DNA of 64,000 nucleotides from Collinsella aerofaciens (GTDB lineage: Bacteria; Actinomycetota; Coriobacteriia; Coriobacteriales; Coriobacteriaceae). Position numbers and translations under genes: made by a program. Where the stretch lies: the NCBI GenBank assembly GCA_030826265.1, contig JAPJOH010000004.1, positions 49,496 through 113,495 on the forward strand. Reading direction: 5' to 3'. Under the pieces are notes generated by a model. The model searched no databases. It was not told the DNA's origin and saw only the letters and a list, made by a program, of their open reading frames with translations. This document shows positions 32,109 to 40,828 of the stretch, piece by piece. Position 1 is the stretch's first letter; each line of letters begins with the position of its first letter.

Positions 32109-33461
32109 ATGGCATTCAACGACTTGATCGCCCAGAAAATAAAGGACTTTGAACAGCAGGGGGTTCCGCAGGTCTTTGAGCGAGACCTTGATCTAGGAAA
32201 CCCACAGGAGCCAAAGCGCGACAACATCGTAAATGTGATTGTGGGGGCCCGCCGTTGTGGAAAGACGTATCGCCTGTATCAGGAGATGTGGCGGCTTCAG
32301 AACCGGGGCGTCGAGCTTGACCGGATGCTTTACTTCAATTTTGAGGATGAGCGCTTGCGCCCGTATGAGCCATCGCTGCTGGCGGACGTGCTCGACACGT
32401 TCTATGCGCTGTATCCTGTTGCTCGAACCGAGGGCGCTTACATTTTCTTTGACGAGATCCAGGAAATTCCCGAATGGGGTGCGTTTCTGCGGCGTGTAGT
32501 CGATACGGAGAAAGCGACCGTCTATGTGACGGGATCTTCTTCTAAGATGCTGTCCTCAGAACTTAAGAGCGAGTTCAGGGGTCGTTCTCTTGTGCGAGAG
32601 CTTTTTCCGTTGAGTTTTTCGGAATACGTTCGATATAAGACGGGGAGCGTTCTCGAGCCAGATGCGACCTTTTCCCCGAGCGATGCAGCGCTGCTTCGAC
32701 ATCATCTGATCGGGTATCTTGAACGAGGGGGATTCATTGCGACACTTGAGCAGACGCCTGCAGACGCGATTCAGCTGCTACAGGAATATGCTTCGCGAAC
32801 GGTCGCCATGGACGTCGTTGAACGCTACGACGTCAAGAACCCTCGCCTGGCATCGCTGTTCCTGACGCGGTGTATGGCATCTTCGGGACGAGAGCTGTCG
32901 GTGAACAAAGTGTATAACGAGTTCAAGAGCAGGCAGATACCCGTCAGTCGTAATTCGCTCAGCGACTTACTTGAGTATTATGAGGACGCCTACCTGTTGT
33001 TTTCTGTGCCGGAGTTCACGCGTTCACTGGCAAATAACATGCGGTCTGCGTCTAAGGTCTACGCTGTCGATCCTGCGATGTTTGGAGCATTCTCTCCCGC
33101 ATCGGCATTGGACCAGGGCCAGAGGCTCGAGACCGCAGTGTTCAATGCGCTAAGAAGAAGGACTCCCGCGGTGAGGACCGGCTCGGTCTGCCGTCTGCTG
33201 ATCAAAGAGAAGAGTAAAAGCCATGAGGTGGACTTTGTTGCTGGGGACGCACTTCTCATGCGGGCTTATAGCCTGATTCAGGTGAGCGCGGATATGGCAA
33301 GTGAGAAAACGCGCGAGCGCGAAATTGCCGCGCTTGATGCCTCGATGGCCCAGTTCGATCTTGGCGAGTCGGCAATCGTTACCATGGATGAACAGACCGA
33401 TATTCCATGCGAGCACGGTGTGGTACACGTTATGCCCGCATGGAAGTGGCTCCTTGCCTAA
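32109..33461 (+). CDS. AAA family ATPase (AAA_14 / DUF4143 type)
   Basis: The 450-residue protein has Walker A GARRCGKT at residues 47-54, Walker B AYIFFDEIQEIPEWG, and sensor TVYVTGSSSKML. It then has the C-terminal domain of this family, with a nuclease-like segment (KEKSKSHEVDFVAGDALLMR). Proteins of this type are widespread orphan ATPases in gut bacteria with no settled function. The N-terminal region may bind DNA. It is more AT-rich than the neighbours and is driven by a palindromic promoter. GGAGAATC precedes the ATG. Confidence 0.88.
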   Translation: MAFNDLIAQKIKDFEQQGVPQVFERDLDLGNPQEPKRDNIVNVIVGARRCGKTYRLYQEMWRLQNRGVELDRMLYFNFEDERLRPYEPSLLADVLDTFYALYPVARTEGAYIFFDEIQEIPEWGAFLRRVVDTEKATVYVTGSSSKMLSSELKSEFRGRSLVRELFPLSFSEYVRYKTGSVLEPDATFSPSDAALLRHHLIGYLERGGFIATLEQTPADAIQLLQEYASRTVAMDVVERYDVKNPRLASLFLTRCMASSGRELSVNKVYNEFKSRQIPVSRNSLSDLLEYYEDAYLLFSVPEFTRSLANNMRSASKVYAVDPAMFGAFSPASALDQGQRLETAVFNALRRRTPAVRTGSVCRLLIKEKSKSHEVDFVAGDALLMRAYSLIQVSADMASEKTREREIAALDASMAQFDLGESAIVTMDEQTDIPCEHGVVHVMPAWKWLLA

Positions 33462-33534
33462 TCATCTATGGGCCTGTGGGGTCAGGACCTCCTGGCTCCT
33501 TCATCACGGTTGGGGAGCACCTTGCTGTGCCAGG

Positions 33535-35031
33535 CTAGTCCTGGGCTTTGATGCTCGGCAGGAGAATCTGGGCGAGGTAGTCGGTCTCGAGTTTGGTGGC
33601 GGCGTCTGCGTTGCCGTCTTTGCCAACCAGGTCGTTCTTGATCTGGCTATAGGTGTAGCGGTTGCCGGTCGTAAGCTCGACAAGCTCAATGGCCGTGTCC
33701 ATGGGGTAGGTTGACACGGGGTTCTGCGTCCGTCCGTTGATGGTCTGGGGCACCACGTACGGATAGACGGGGCCGCTGGCGTAGACGGTATAACCGTTGC
33801 CTAGATTGGCCGCGCCCAAAACCGTATCGCCTTCATCGGGCGTAAAGCTCTCGCCCTCGCGCACCGCAACGAGCGTCACGAGCGGCGTATTGGCGTCGTC
33901 GCCCAGATAGATGCATAGCGTGCTTCCGTTTTGCCAAGTTGCGACCTTGCCGTACCACTCGACGGGAATATCGAGCTGGTAGAGGTCGGTTGCCTTGTGG
34001 CGAGCGTCAGCATCACGGGACGCCTGTGCCTTTTGCGCGCTCACGGCATTGACGGCGGCGTCGCGCCGCGCGGTTGCTGCCTGCTGGAGCACTTTGGCAG
34101 CCGCAGCGGAGCTCGCACCGCCCTCCTCGGCATACTTGGCGGCGGCATCGATCTGGTCGTCAGTCACCGTGTCGGCCGAAGGCACCTTGAGCTTAAAGGT
34201 GGCCTGGGCACTTAAATCCTGTCCATCGCTCTTAACGGTGACCTGCGTCTTGGTGGTCGGGACGGTATAGATGGTGCCGTCGGCCGCGATGGGGGAGGCG
34301 GCGATGGAGAGCGTGTAATCGCCGGGCAGCAGTTTGATGCCGCGGCCGTGCTCGTCAACGTAGAGTGTTTCGCTCACAGAAGAGCCGTCGGAGTCCTGGC
34401 CACTCACCTGCACGGGGATCTTTGAGCCAGTGGAACAGTCGAGGCCCGCGGCCTGCACGCCAATCTGCACTGACATCATCGTGTGGGCATTGGCGGCGAC
34501 AGTGGCAGCCTGCTCTTGCTGATATCCGTTCCAGGCAGCATAGCCTGCGCCGCCGGCGACGAGCGCGACGGCCACAACGCCGGCAACCATCAGGTTGCGG
34601 CGCTTGGGCGACATCTTGCGATGGCGAACCTCGGCCTCGCGTGCCGAGGGAACGGATGGTAGGGGAATATCGCCCATGGCGATGGTCTCGTCCACGGCTG
34701 GTGCGGAACCCAGGCCAGGAAGCTCGCGGGTCAGCGAATCCTCGGCCGGTAAGCTGTCGAGCAAGACGGTTTCCTCGCCCGTGTCGGATTCGGGCTGGTT
34801 GCCGGCCTCGTTTTCGGTGTCTTCGTGATCTGCCTCATCCTCGGCAGGCTCAACGTCGCCTGCATCCTGATCATCGGATTGCGCCTCGGTTTCCGGCTCA
34901 TCCTGCACATCAACGCCCGAATCGTCAAACGCAATCTCATCGAGTGAAATCCGGTCTAAGCTCTCCAAGGCCTCAGCGCAAGCTTCTGCATCTTGGGCCG
35001 CATCCTCTTGGCCCGTCGTCTCATCTTTCAT
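33535..35031 (-). CDS. Single-pass membrane protein with acidic cytoplasmic domain
   Basis: The 498-residue protein starts with about 140 acidic, low-complexity residues rich in Glu, Asp and Ala, followed by a basic stop-transfer patch (HRKMSPKRR). A transmembrane helix (LMVAGVVAVALVAGGAGYAAW) follows, then a roughly 330-residue exported part. That part contains an immunoglobulin-like segment (LYVDEHGRGIKLLPGDYTLSI), an Ala-rich helix and a C-terminal domain with TYTYSQIKND-like features. It has no recognisable catalytic motif. GGGGG precedes the ATG at 35031. A Pro/Thr-type anchored surface protein is the likely class. Confidence 0.7.
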   Translation of the reverse strand: MKDETTGQEDAAQDAEACAEALESLDRISLDEIAFDDSGVDVQDEPETEAQSDDQDAGDVEPAEDEADHEDTENEAGNQPESDTGEETVLLDSLPAEDSLTRELPGLGSAPAVDETIAMGDIPLPSVPSAREAEVRHRKMSPKRRNLMVAGVVAVALVAGGAGYAAWNGYQQEQAATVAANAHTMMSVQIGVQAAGLDCSTGSKIPVQVSGQDSDGSSVSETLYVDEHGRGIKLLPGDYTLSIAASPIAADGTIYTVPTTKTQVTVKSDGQDLSAQATFKLKVPSADTVTDDQIDAAAKYAEEGGASSAAAAKVLQQAATARRDAAVNAVSAQKAQASRDADARHKATDLYQLDIPVEWYGKVATWQNGSTLCIYLGDDANTPLVTLVAVREGESFTPDEGDTVLGAANLGNGYTVYASGPVYPYVVPQTINGRTQNPVSTYPMDTAIELVELTTGNRYTYSQIKNDLVGKDGNADAATKLETDYLAQILLPSIKAQD

Positions 35032-35158
35032 ATATCCCCCAAGCTCAATATCGGGACAACACTGTACCCAAAAATGGAGCCATATAAAGCGCGTGCGAAA
35101 TATAAGATCCGATTTAACTCGAGCGCATCGTTCGGCCGCATCCTCGCGGCGGCAAAAG

Positions 35159-35193
35159 GCCCCCGGAACGCGAACGAATCACATTCCGGGGGC
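35159..35193 (-). terminator. Terminator after the DUF5692 gene
   Basis: GCCCCCGGAA pairs with TTCCGGGGGC. On the minus strand CTTTTG follows. Confidence 0.7.
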
Positions 35194-35264
35194 TCTACAA
35201 TGCGTTGAGTTGCGCGGAGCCGGCTATGCTGCTTCGTGCTCAAGCGATGTCTGCGCCAGGCGCG

Positions 35265-36272
35265 TTACTCGGCGTGTGCGTAATCCACCTTGGCGCGGCG
35301 AGCGGTAGCCTTCTCCCAATCGCTGGTGCCCTCAAAGACATCCTGCTTGTAGGGATTGCGGCCGAGCTTCTTGGCACGGTAGGCGATGTAGATGATCGCG
35401 GCGACGTTGGCGACCAGTGCGGCGATCGAGACCGCGGTGGCGGCGCCGGGGTCGAGCGTGGAGTGGGTCACAAAGATGGACTCCTCCTGGAAGTACGGGA
35501 ACACCTGGGCAAACATGCACCAAATAGCAAGCGTAAAGGCGCGGTTCTGGATCCAGCCGCCCTTGTTCCAGATAAAGGCGGCGACGGTGGGCGCCAGCAG
35601 CAGCGCAAAGCCGCAGAACCAGGAGTGGGTGGGCAGGCAGTTGTAGGTGTAGCAGAAGTTCCAGATATCGTAGGCGATGATGTAGACCCAGGTCATATCG
35701 GGCCACAGCATGTCGGTCTGATCCTCGGAGGCGTAGACGCTCCACCAACCGGTCATGCAGAAGATGTTGATGATGCCGGCGATGCCGTTGAACACGTTGT
35801 TCCAGCCGGCCAGCTGCGTGGCGCCCTCGGAGGTGACCCAGGTGGATTCGCCCAGGACAAAGAAGTGATAGGCGCTCTCAAAGTCGGACACGACGGCGAT
35901 CATGATGTTGATGGCGACGATCACAAACGGCCATGCGCGGAACCAATGCGCCTTGCCGATTTTGCCCCACTGGTACTTAATGGCAATGAAGCCCCAGCAA
36001 CCGGCCAGCGCCGCGTATACCTTGGCGTAGTGGAACCAGCTGTTCTGGAACACATGGGTGGGGTTGGTGAGCGCCCACTCGGCACCCTGCGAAACGCCGA
36101 TGGCGATGGCGACGCAGTAGATGGTCATGGCCAGCGGGGCCACGCCAAAGATGATTGCCGCGCCCAGCTTAGTGCGGCGGCCGACCTCGTTGAGCACGAT
36201 CAGGCCAATAAAGACCATGGCCCAGCCGGCCCAGTGGATAAGGGTATCGCTACCCCAAACATCGAACAGCAT
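35265..36272 (-). CDS. Multi-pass membrane protein, DUF5692 family
   Basis: The 335-residue protein has about eight to ten hydrophobic helices, many with Trp, Phe and Tyr (MLFDVWGSDTLIHWAGWAMVF, TGWWSVYASEDQTDMLW). It ends in a charged cytoplasmic tail. I assign the DUF5692 family from memory of the N-terminal sequence; no transport or catalytic motif is seen. It follows a TetR gene by 63 bp on the same strand, so the pair is probably one operon that responds to a small molecule. Confidence 0.75.
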   Translation of the reverse strand: MLFDVWGSDTLIHWAGWAMVFIGLIVLNEVGRRTKLGAAIIFGVAPLAMTIYCVAIAIGVSQGAEWALTNPTHVFQNSWFHYAKVYAALAGCWGFIAIKYQWGKIGKAHWFRAWPFVIVAINIMIAVVSDFESAYHFFVLGESTWVTSEGATQLAGWNNVFNGIAGIINIFCMTGWWSVYASEDQTDMLWPDMTWVYIIAYDIWNFCYTYNCLPTHSWFCGFALLLAPTVAAFIWNKGGWIQNRAFTLAIWCMFAQVFPYFQEESIFVTHSTLDPGAATAVSIAALVANVAAIIYIAYRAKKLGRNPYKQDVFEGTSDWEKATARRAKVDYAHAE

Positions 36273-36335
36273 GCTGCTCTCCTTTCACACGCCCGCGGCC
36301 CCTCTTCCGATCGCGGGCAGTTTGGCCAAATGTCG

Positions 36336-36998
36336 TCAGTCCTGGGGCTTGCGCTCCGGATACTTGGCGGTATAGCCCTCGATGTGGAGTGTCGAGGCGA
36401 TGATTTCCTTGACCGTCTCGTCGGGCACATCGGGGTGCGTGCGGATATACATCAACAACCCCATGATGAGGGTGTAGAACGTCTCGTAGACATGGTCGAT
36501 GCGTAGCTCATGATGGGCGACAAAGTCCACCACGGTAGTGTCGCAGATGTATTGCGCCACGCGCTGGACCACGTTGTGCAAAAAGCCGCCGTAGAGCGCG
36601 CCGCTGCTTGAGGTGAGCGTACTCGGCAGCTCGTGGCCGCTGGCGACCAGACGCTTAAAGAGCGGGGCGACGGTGTCGAGCGCGCCCTCGATATCGCCAA
36701 CGGTGCGGCTGGCATTCCACTGCTCGAGCTCGGAGATAAAGCCGTCGATTGCCTCGTCCATGACGGCGGTGACGGCGGCGTCCATGTCGGCGAAGTAGTG
36801 GTAGAACAGCGAGCGCGTGCAGCCGGCTCGCTTGGTCACGGCCGAGACGGATAGATGCGACACGCCCAGCTCGGAGCTCACGGTGCGCACGGCGGCGAGA
36901 ATCTCGCGTCGGCGCTCGTCGCCCGTCAGGCGCTTTGCCGTGCTGTCGGGCGCGGGGACGGCGTCGGCCACAGAGGTGTTCGCTGCGTTACTGCTCAT
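36336..36998 (-). CDS. TetR-family transcriptional regulator
   Basis: The 220-residue protein has an N-terminal TetR helix-turn-helix (RRREILAAVRTVSSELGVSHLSVSAV, then CTRSLFYHYFADMDA) and a helical ligand-binding C-terminal part. The ATG at 36998 is taken (AAAGG upstream); an ATG at 37016 would add six residues. It is divergent from a large flavoprotein gene, and the shared 170-bp region has two inverted repeats. It likely represses both sides. Confidence 0.88.
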   Translation of the reverse strand: MSSNAANTSVADAVPAPDSTAKRLTGDERRREILAAVRTVSSELGVSHLSVSAVTKRAGCTRSLFYHYFADMDAAVTAVMDEAIDGFISELEQWNASRTVGDIEGALDTVAPLFKRLVASGHELPSTLTSSSGALYGGFLHNVVQRVAQYICDTTVVDFVAHHELRIDHVYETFYTLIMGLLMYIRTHPDVPDETVKEIIASTLHIEGYTAKYPERKPQD

Positions 36999-37052
36999 GC
37001 GCTTGCCGCCTTTCATCCGTTTGAGCCTGACCGTTCGCCTAACAGTCTTGAA

Positions 37053-37100
37053 TATTGTTGACGGTTCGTCAATACTGTTTTTGACACAATGTCAACAATA
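37053..37100. promoter_or_regulatory. Divergent TetR-type operator region
   Basis: TTGACGGTTCGTCAA (37058-37072) and TTGACACAATGTCAA (37081-37095) are inverted repeats with starts 23 bp apart. An outer pair TATTGTTGAC (37053-37062) and GTCAACAATA (37091-37100) encloses both. TTGACA at 37081 could be a -35 for the flavoprotein gene. Confidence 0.7.
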
Positions 37101-37186
37101 ACGGGTGAACGGCGTGGGGGCATGTCGAGCCCGTAAAAAGAGGGGCGCCGCGGTCTCGCCGGGCTGTGGCAAGAGAAGGGACAACC

Positions 37187-39964
37187 ATGATTCTCAACGG
37201 ACCGGGAATTAGCTACACCGAGCCCGATATCGGTTCGGAGTTTGTGCCGCCGCTGCCGGAGCATCCGCGCGAGGCCATCGTCAAGCTGTGCGAGCACTGC
37301 ACCAACCGTCTGCTGCATCGCGATGAGCTGCTGGGCTACGAGTACTGGTCGTTTGCCGAGGCCGCGACCGACGAGCAGGCCGAGGTGCTCTGCAAGATGA
37401 AGATGCGCCGTCCCTACACGCTGCCCGAGATGATCAAGCTCACCGGCATGCCCGAGGCCCAGATCGAGAAGATGCTCGACGACATGAGCTACACGGGCCT
37501 GCTCGAGTACAACTGGGAAAACCCCGAGCGCGCCAAGCAGTGGGTGCTGCCCATGCTGGTACCGGGTTCCGCCGAGCTCCTCAACATGCGCGTGAGCCAG
37601 CTCGAAGAGCACCCGGTCTACGCCAAGTTCTTTGAGCAGGCGTCCAAGGGACCGCTGTCCAAGGCCACGCCGATGGTGCCGCCCGGAGGCGCCGGCATCG
37701 GCATGCACGTCATTCCGGTCGAGAAGGCTATCGATGCCGCGAGCACGTCGGTGCCGATCGAGCATATCGAGCATTGGCTCGACAAATACGAGGGTAAGTA
37801 TGCCGCCAGCACCTGTAGCTGCCGCGCGAGCCGTCGCGTGATGGGTGAGGGCTGCGCCGACGACCCCGCCGACTGGTGCATTGCCGTGGGCGATATGGCC
37901 GACTATGTGGTTGAGACCGACCGCGGCCATTACGTGACGCGCGACGAGGTCTACGACATCCTGCGCCAGGCCGAGGACAACGGCTTTGTGCACCAGATCA
38001 CCAATATCGACGGCGAGAACAAGATCTTCGCTATCTGCAACTGCAACGTCAACGTGTGTTATGCCCTGCGCACCTCTCAGCTGTTCAACACGCCCAACCT
38101 GTCGCGCTCGGCCTATGTCGCCAAGGTCGAGAAGGACAAGTGCGTTGCCTGCGGTCGCTGCGTTGAGGTGTGCCCGGCCGGCGCCGCCAAGCTCGGCCAG
38201 AAGCTCTGCAGCAAAAAGGCCGGCGGCCGCGTGCCCGAGTATCCGCGCCAGGAGCTGCCCGACGCCACCAAATGGGATCACACCAAGTGGTCGCCCAACT
38301 ACCGCAACGACAACCGTATCGAGACGCATGAGTCCGGCACCGCTCCCTGCAAGACGGCCTGCCCCGCGCACGTTGCCGTTCAGGGCTATTTGAAGCTCGC
38401 GGCTCAGGGTCGCTATGACGAGGCCCTAGCACTCATTAAGCGCGAGAACCCGCTGCCCGCTATCTGCGGCCGTGTGTGCAACCGCCGCTGTGAGGATGCC
38501 TGCACCCGCGGCCGTGTGGACGCCGCCGTGGCTATCGACGAGGTCAAGAAGTTTATCGCCCAGCGCGATCTGGATGCCGCGACCCGCTATGTCCCACCTG
38601 TGGTGACGCCGACGCGCGCTGGCGGCTTCGATCAGAAGATTGCCATTATCGGTGCCGGTCCGGCCGGCCTGTCCTGTGCCTTCTATCTGGCCGAGAAGGG
38701 CTACAAGCCCGTCGTATTCGAGAAGAACGAGCACCCGGGCGGCATGCTCACCTACGGTATTCCCAGCTTTAAGCTGCAGAAGGATGTTATCGAGGCCGAG
38801 GTCGAGGTCATTCGCCTGATGGGTGCCGAGTTCCGCTATGGCGTGGAAGTCGGTCGAGACGTGACGCTCGACGAGCTGCGCGCGCAGGGCTTTAAGGCCT
38901 TCTACGTTGCCATTGGCTGCCAGGGCGGCCGCCTCGCCGGTATTCCGGGTGAGGATGCCGAGGACGTGGCCGTGGCCGTCGACTTTTTGCGCGAGGTCAA
39001 CAGTGGCAAGATCGACGCGCTGCCCGGCCGCACCATTGTGGTGGGCGGCGGCAACGTGGCCATCGACGTTGCCCGCAACGCCTGCCGTCTGGGCTCTGAG
39101 CATGTTGAGATGTTCTGCCTGGAGAGCGAGGCCCAGATGCCCGCCAGCGAGGAGGAGCGTCGCGAGGCCGTTGAGGACGGCGCTCACATCAGCTGTGGCT
39201 GGGGCCCCAAGGAGATTCACTTGGACGAGGCCGGTCGTGTGTGCGGTATCACCTTCAAGCGCTGCACGCGTGTCTTTGACGACGAAGGCCGTTTTGCGCC
39301 CGAGTACGACGAGAACGATCTGCGCCGCGTCGATGCCGATCGTGTCGTCATGTCGATCGGGCAGTCCATTGTGTGGGGCGACCTGCTGGCTGGCTCCAAG
39401 GTGGAGCTCGGCCGCGGCCAGGGTGCCCTTGCCGATCCCCAGACCTATCAGACCGCCGAGTCCGACATCTTTGTGGGCGGCGACGTCTACACCGGCCCCA
39501 GCTTTGCCATCGACGCTATCGCCGCCGGCCACGAGGCCGCGGTGTCCATCCATCGCTTTGTGCAGCCGGGCTCCACGCTCACCATCGGCCGCAATCAGCG
39601 CCGCTACACCGCGCTCGACCGCGACGACGTTGTGCTCGAGAGCTACGACAACGCGAGCCGCGAGGTTGCGCATGTGGACCGCGAACGCGAGAAGGCTGCG
39701 CCGTTTAGCGAGTATGTTGAGACCTTTACCGAGGAGCAGGTGCGCGCCGAGACCGCCCGTTGCCTGGGCTGCGGCGCCTCGATCGTCGACCCCAACAAGT
39801 GCATCGGCTGCGGCCTGTGCACCACCAAGTGCGCGTTCGACGCCATCCATCTGGATCGCGACCGCCCCGAGTGCTCAACGATGGTCAAATACGAGCAAAA
39901 GCTCCCAAGCCTGGGCAAGTACGCGCTCAAGCGCGCCATCAAGATTAAGTTCGGTCGCAAGTAA
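37187..39964 (+). CDS. Large Fe-S flavoprotein, GltD-like FAD oxidoreductase with ferredoxin domains
   Basis: The 925-residue protein is a multi-domain fusion. Residues about 1-300 are a family-specific domain with a possible winged helix and a Cys pair (TCSCRASRRVMGEGC). A ferredoxin motif CVACGRCVEVCPAGAA follows at about 320, and a GltD-type N-terminal domain (CKTACPAHVAVQGYLKLAA, CGRVCNRRCEDACTRG) at about 387-450. The FAD motif IAIIGAGPAGLSCAFYLAEKG is near 486 and the NAD(P) motif IVVGGGNVAIDVARNA near 620. The end holds CLGCGASIVDPNKCIGCGLC. It should pass electrons between NAD(P)H and Fe-S partners. AGAAGGGA precedes the ATG. Confidence 0.85.
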   Translation: MILNGPGISYTEPDIGSEFVPPLPEHPREAIVKLCEHCTNRLLHRDELLGYEYWSFAEAATDEQAEVLCKMKMRRPYTLPEMIKLTGMPEAQIEKMLDDMSYTGLLEYNWENPERAKQWVLPMLVPGSAELLNMRVSQLEEHPVYAKFFEQASKGPLSKATPMVPPGGAGIGMHVIPVEKAIDAASTSVPIEHIEHWLDKYEGKYAASTCSCRASRRVMGEGCADDPADWCIAVGDMADYVVETDRGHYVTRDEVYDILRQAEDNGFVHQITNIDGENKIFAICNCNVNVCYALRTSQLFNTPNLSRSAYVAKVEKDKCVACGRCVEVCPAGAAKLGQKLCSKKAGGRVPEYPRQELPDATKWDHTKWSPNYRNDNRIETHESGTAPCKTACPAHVAVQGYLKLAAQGRYDEALALIKRENPLPAICGRVCNRRCEDACTRGRVDAAVAIDEVKKFIAQRDLDAATRYVPPVVTPTRAGGFDQKIAIIGAGPAGLSCAFYLAEKGYKPVVFEKNEHPGGMLTYGIPSFKLQKDVIEAEVEVIRLMGAEFRYGVEVGRDVTLDELRAQGFKAFYVAIGCQGGRLAGIPGEDAEDVAVAVDFLREVNSGKIDALPGRTIVVGGGNVAIDVARNACRLGSEHVEMFCLESEAQMPASEEERREAVEDGAHISCGWGPKEIHLDEAGRVCGITFKRCTRVFDDEGRFAPEYDENDLRRVDADRVVMSIGQSIVWGDLLAGSKVELGRGQGALADPQTYQTAESDIFVGGDVYTGPSFAIDAIAAGHEAAVSIHRFVQPGSTLTIGRNQRRYTALDRDDVVLESYDNASREVAHVDREREKAAPFSEYVETFTEEQVRAETARCLGCGASIVDPNKCIGCGLCTTKCAFDAIHLDRDRPECSTMVKYEQKLPSLGKYALKRAIKIKFGRK

Positions 39965-39994
39965 GTAGCCATAACGGGAACGGCGGAAGAAAAA

Positions 39995-40423
39995 GTGCAT
40001 GAATTGGGGATCGTTTACCACATCATTCGCGATGTCGAGAATGTAGCGCGCGCTCATGGCGTGCGTCGCGTTTCGAGCGTAACGTTGCTGTTGGGCGAGG
40101 TCTCGGGCGTCGTTCCCGACTTGCTGCTCGACGCTTGGCGCTGGGCAGCAGATAAAAAGAGTATCGCGCAGGGCGCGGAGCTTATCGTGGAGCCCGTCGA
40201 GGCGGTGACACATTGCGAGGCGTGCGGCTGCGACTACGCGACGGTCGAGCACGGCAAGACCTGTCCCCATTGCGGTAGCGGCGAGACCTATTTGCTGCAG
40301 GGCCAGGAGGTCATGATCAAGCAGATCGAGACCCCCGACGAGGACCCGGCAGACGCTGTCCCCGACGGCCCTTGCGACGTCCCCGACGCCGTCGACGCCG
40401 CCAACCCCCTCCACATCGCCTAG
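39995..40423 (+). CDS. hypA: Nickel insertion chaperone HypA
   Basis: HypA delivers nickel to NiFe-hydrogenase with HypB. The protein begins MHELGIVYHII, with the invariant N-terminal Met-His-Glu nickel site, so the GTG at 39995 is the required start. The zinc site CEACGCDY...CPHCGSGE is present. A roughly 30-residue acidic C-terminal tail (DEDPADAVPDGPCDVPDA) extends beyond the normal length of about 115 residues. It lies about 30 kb from the other hyp genes, directly behind the flavoprotein gene. Confidence 0.92.
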   Translation: MHELGIVYHIIRDVENVARAHGVRRVSSVTLLLGEVSGVVPDLLLDAWRWAADKKSIAQGAELIVEPVEAVTHCEACGCDYATVEHGKTCPHCGSGETYLLQGQEVMIKQIETPDEDPADAVPDGPCDVPDAVDAANPLHIA

Positions 40424-40434
40424 GATTCCCTATA

Positions 40435-40501
40435 AGTTGCGGTGAAATAGTTCCTAGATTCAGCCTTCTGGCTCTTAAACAAGAACTATTCCACCGCAAC
40501 T
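40435..40501. repeat. GTTGCGGTGAAATAG palindrome, copy 2
   Basis: Arms 40435-40453 and 40483-40501 pair with one mismatch. It lies 11 bp after the hypA stop codon. Confidence 0.85.
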
Positions 40502-40502
40502 A

Positions 40503-40828
40503 TTTTGAGTGGTTTCATAGACCATAAGTCACGAAAATAGTCAAGCCATGTCTGTTTAAACAAAATAGCGGCAGTACAAGCGCATTCGCGCTTGCCTAAA
40601 ATCGATATTAATGAACAGCCTGCTTGTATCTGTAAAATGCATGGCTTGATGAGCGACGCCTTGTCGTGTAATGAGTCAAAAAGCAGTAACGTAATCAACT
40701 TGTAACAAACCTAGACGTTTAAATAAATAATCCAACCTTTTGCGGATTTAGCTATAATTCCACAAAACAAACAGCTATACTCCTTTCATGTCGTGTAGGA
40801 AATACGTAGACAAAAAAGGAGGTTATGT
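40503..40828 (+). promoter_or_regulatory. AT-rich leader/promoter region of the mannose-type PTS operon
   Basis: No gene is visible. TCAAGCCATG (40541-40550) and CATGGCTTGA (40640-40649) form a distant inverted repeat enclosing the hairpin CAAGCGC/GCGCTTG at about 40577. TATAAT at 40753-40758 is a good -10 with no clear -35, which suggests an activator. AAAGGAGG precedes the ATG. Confidence 0.5.
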
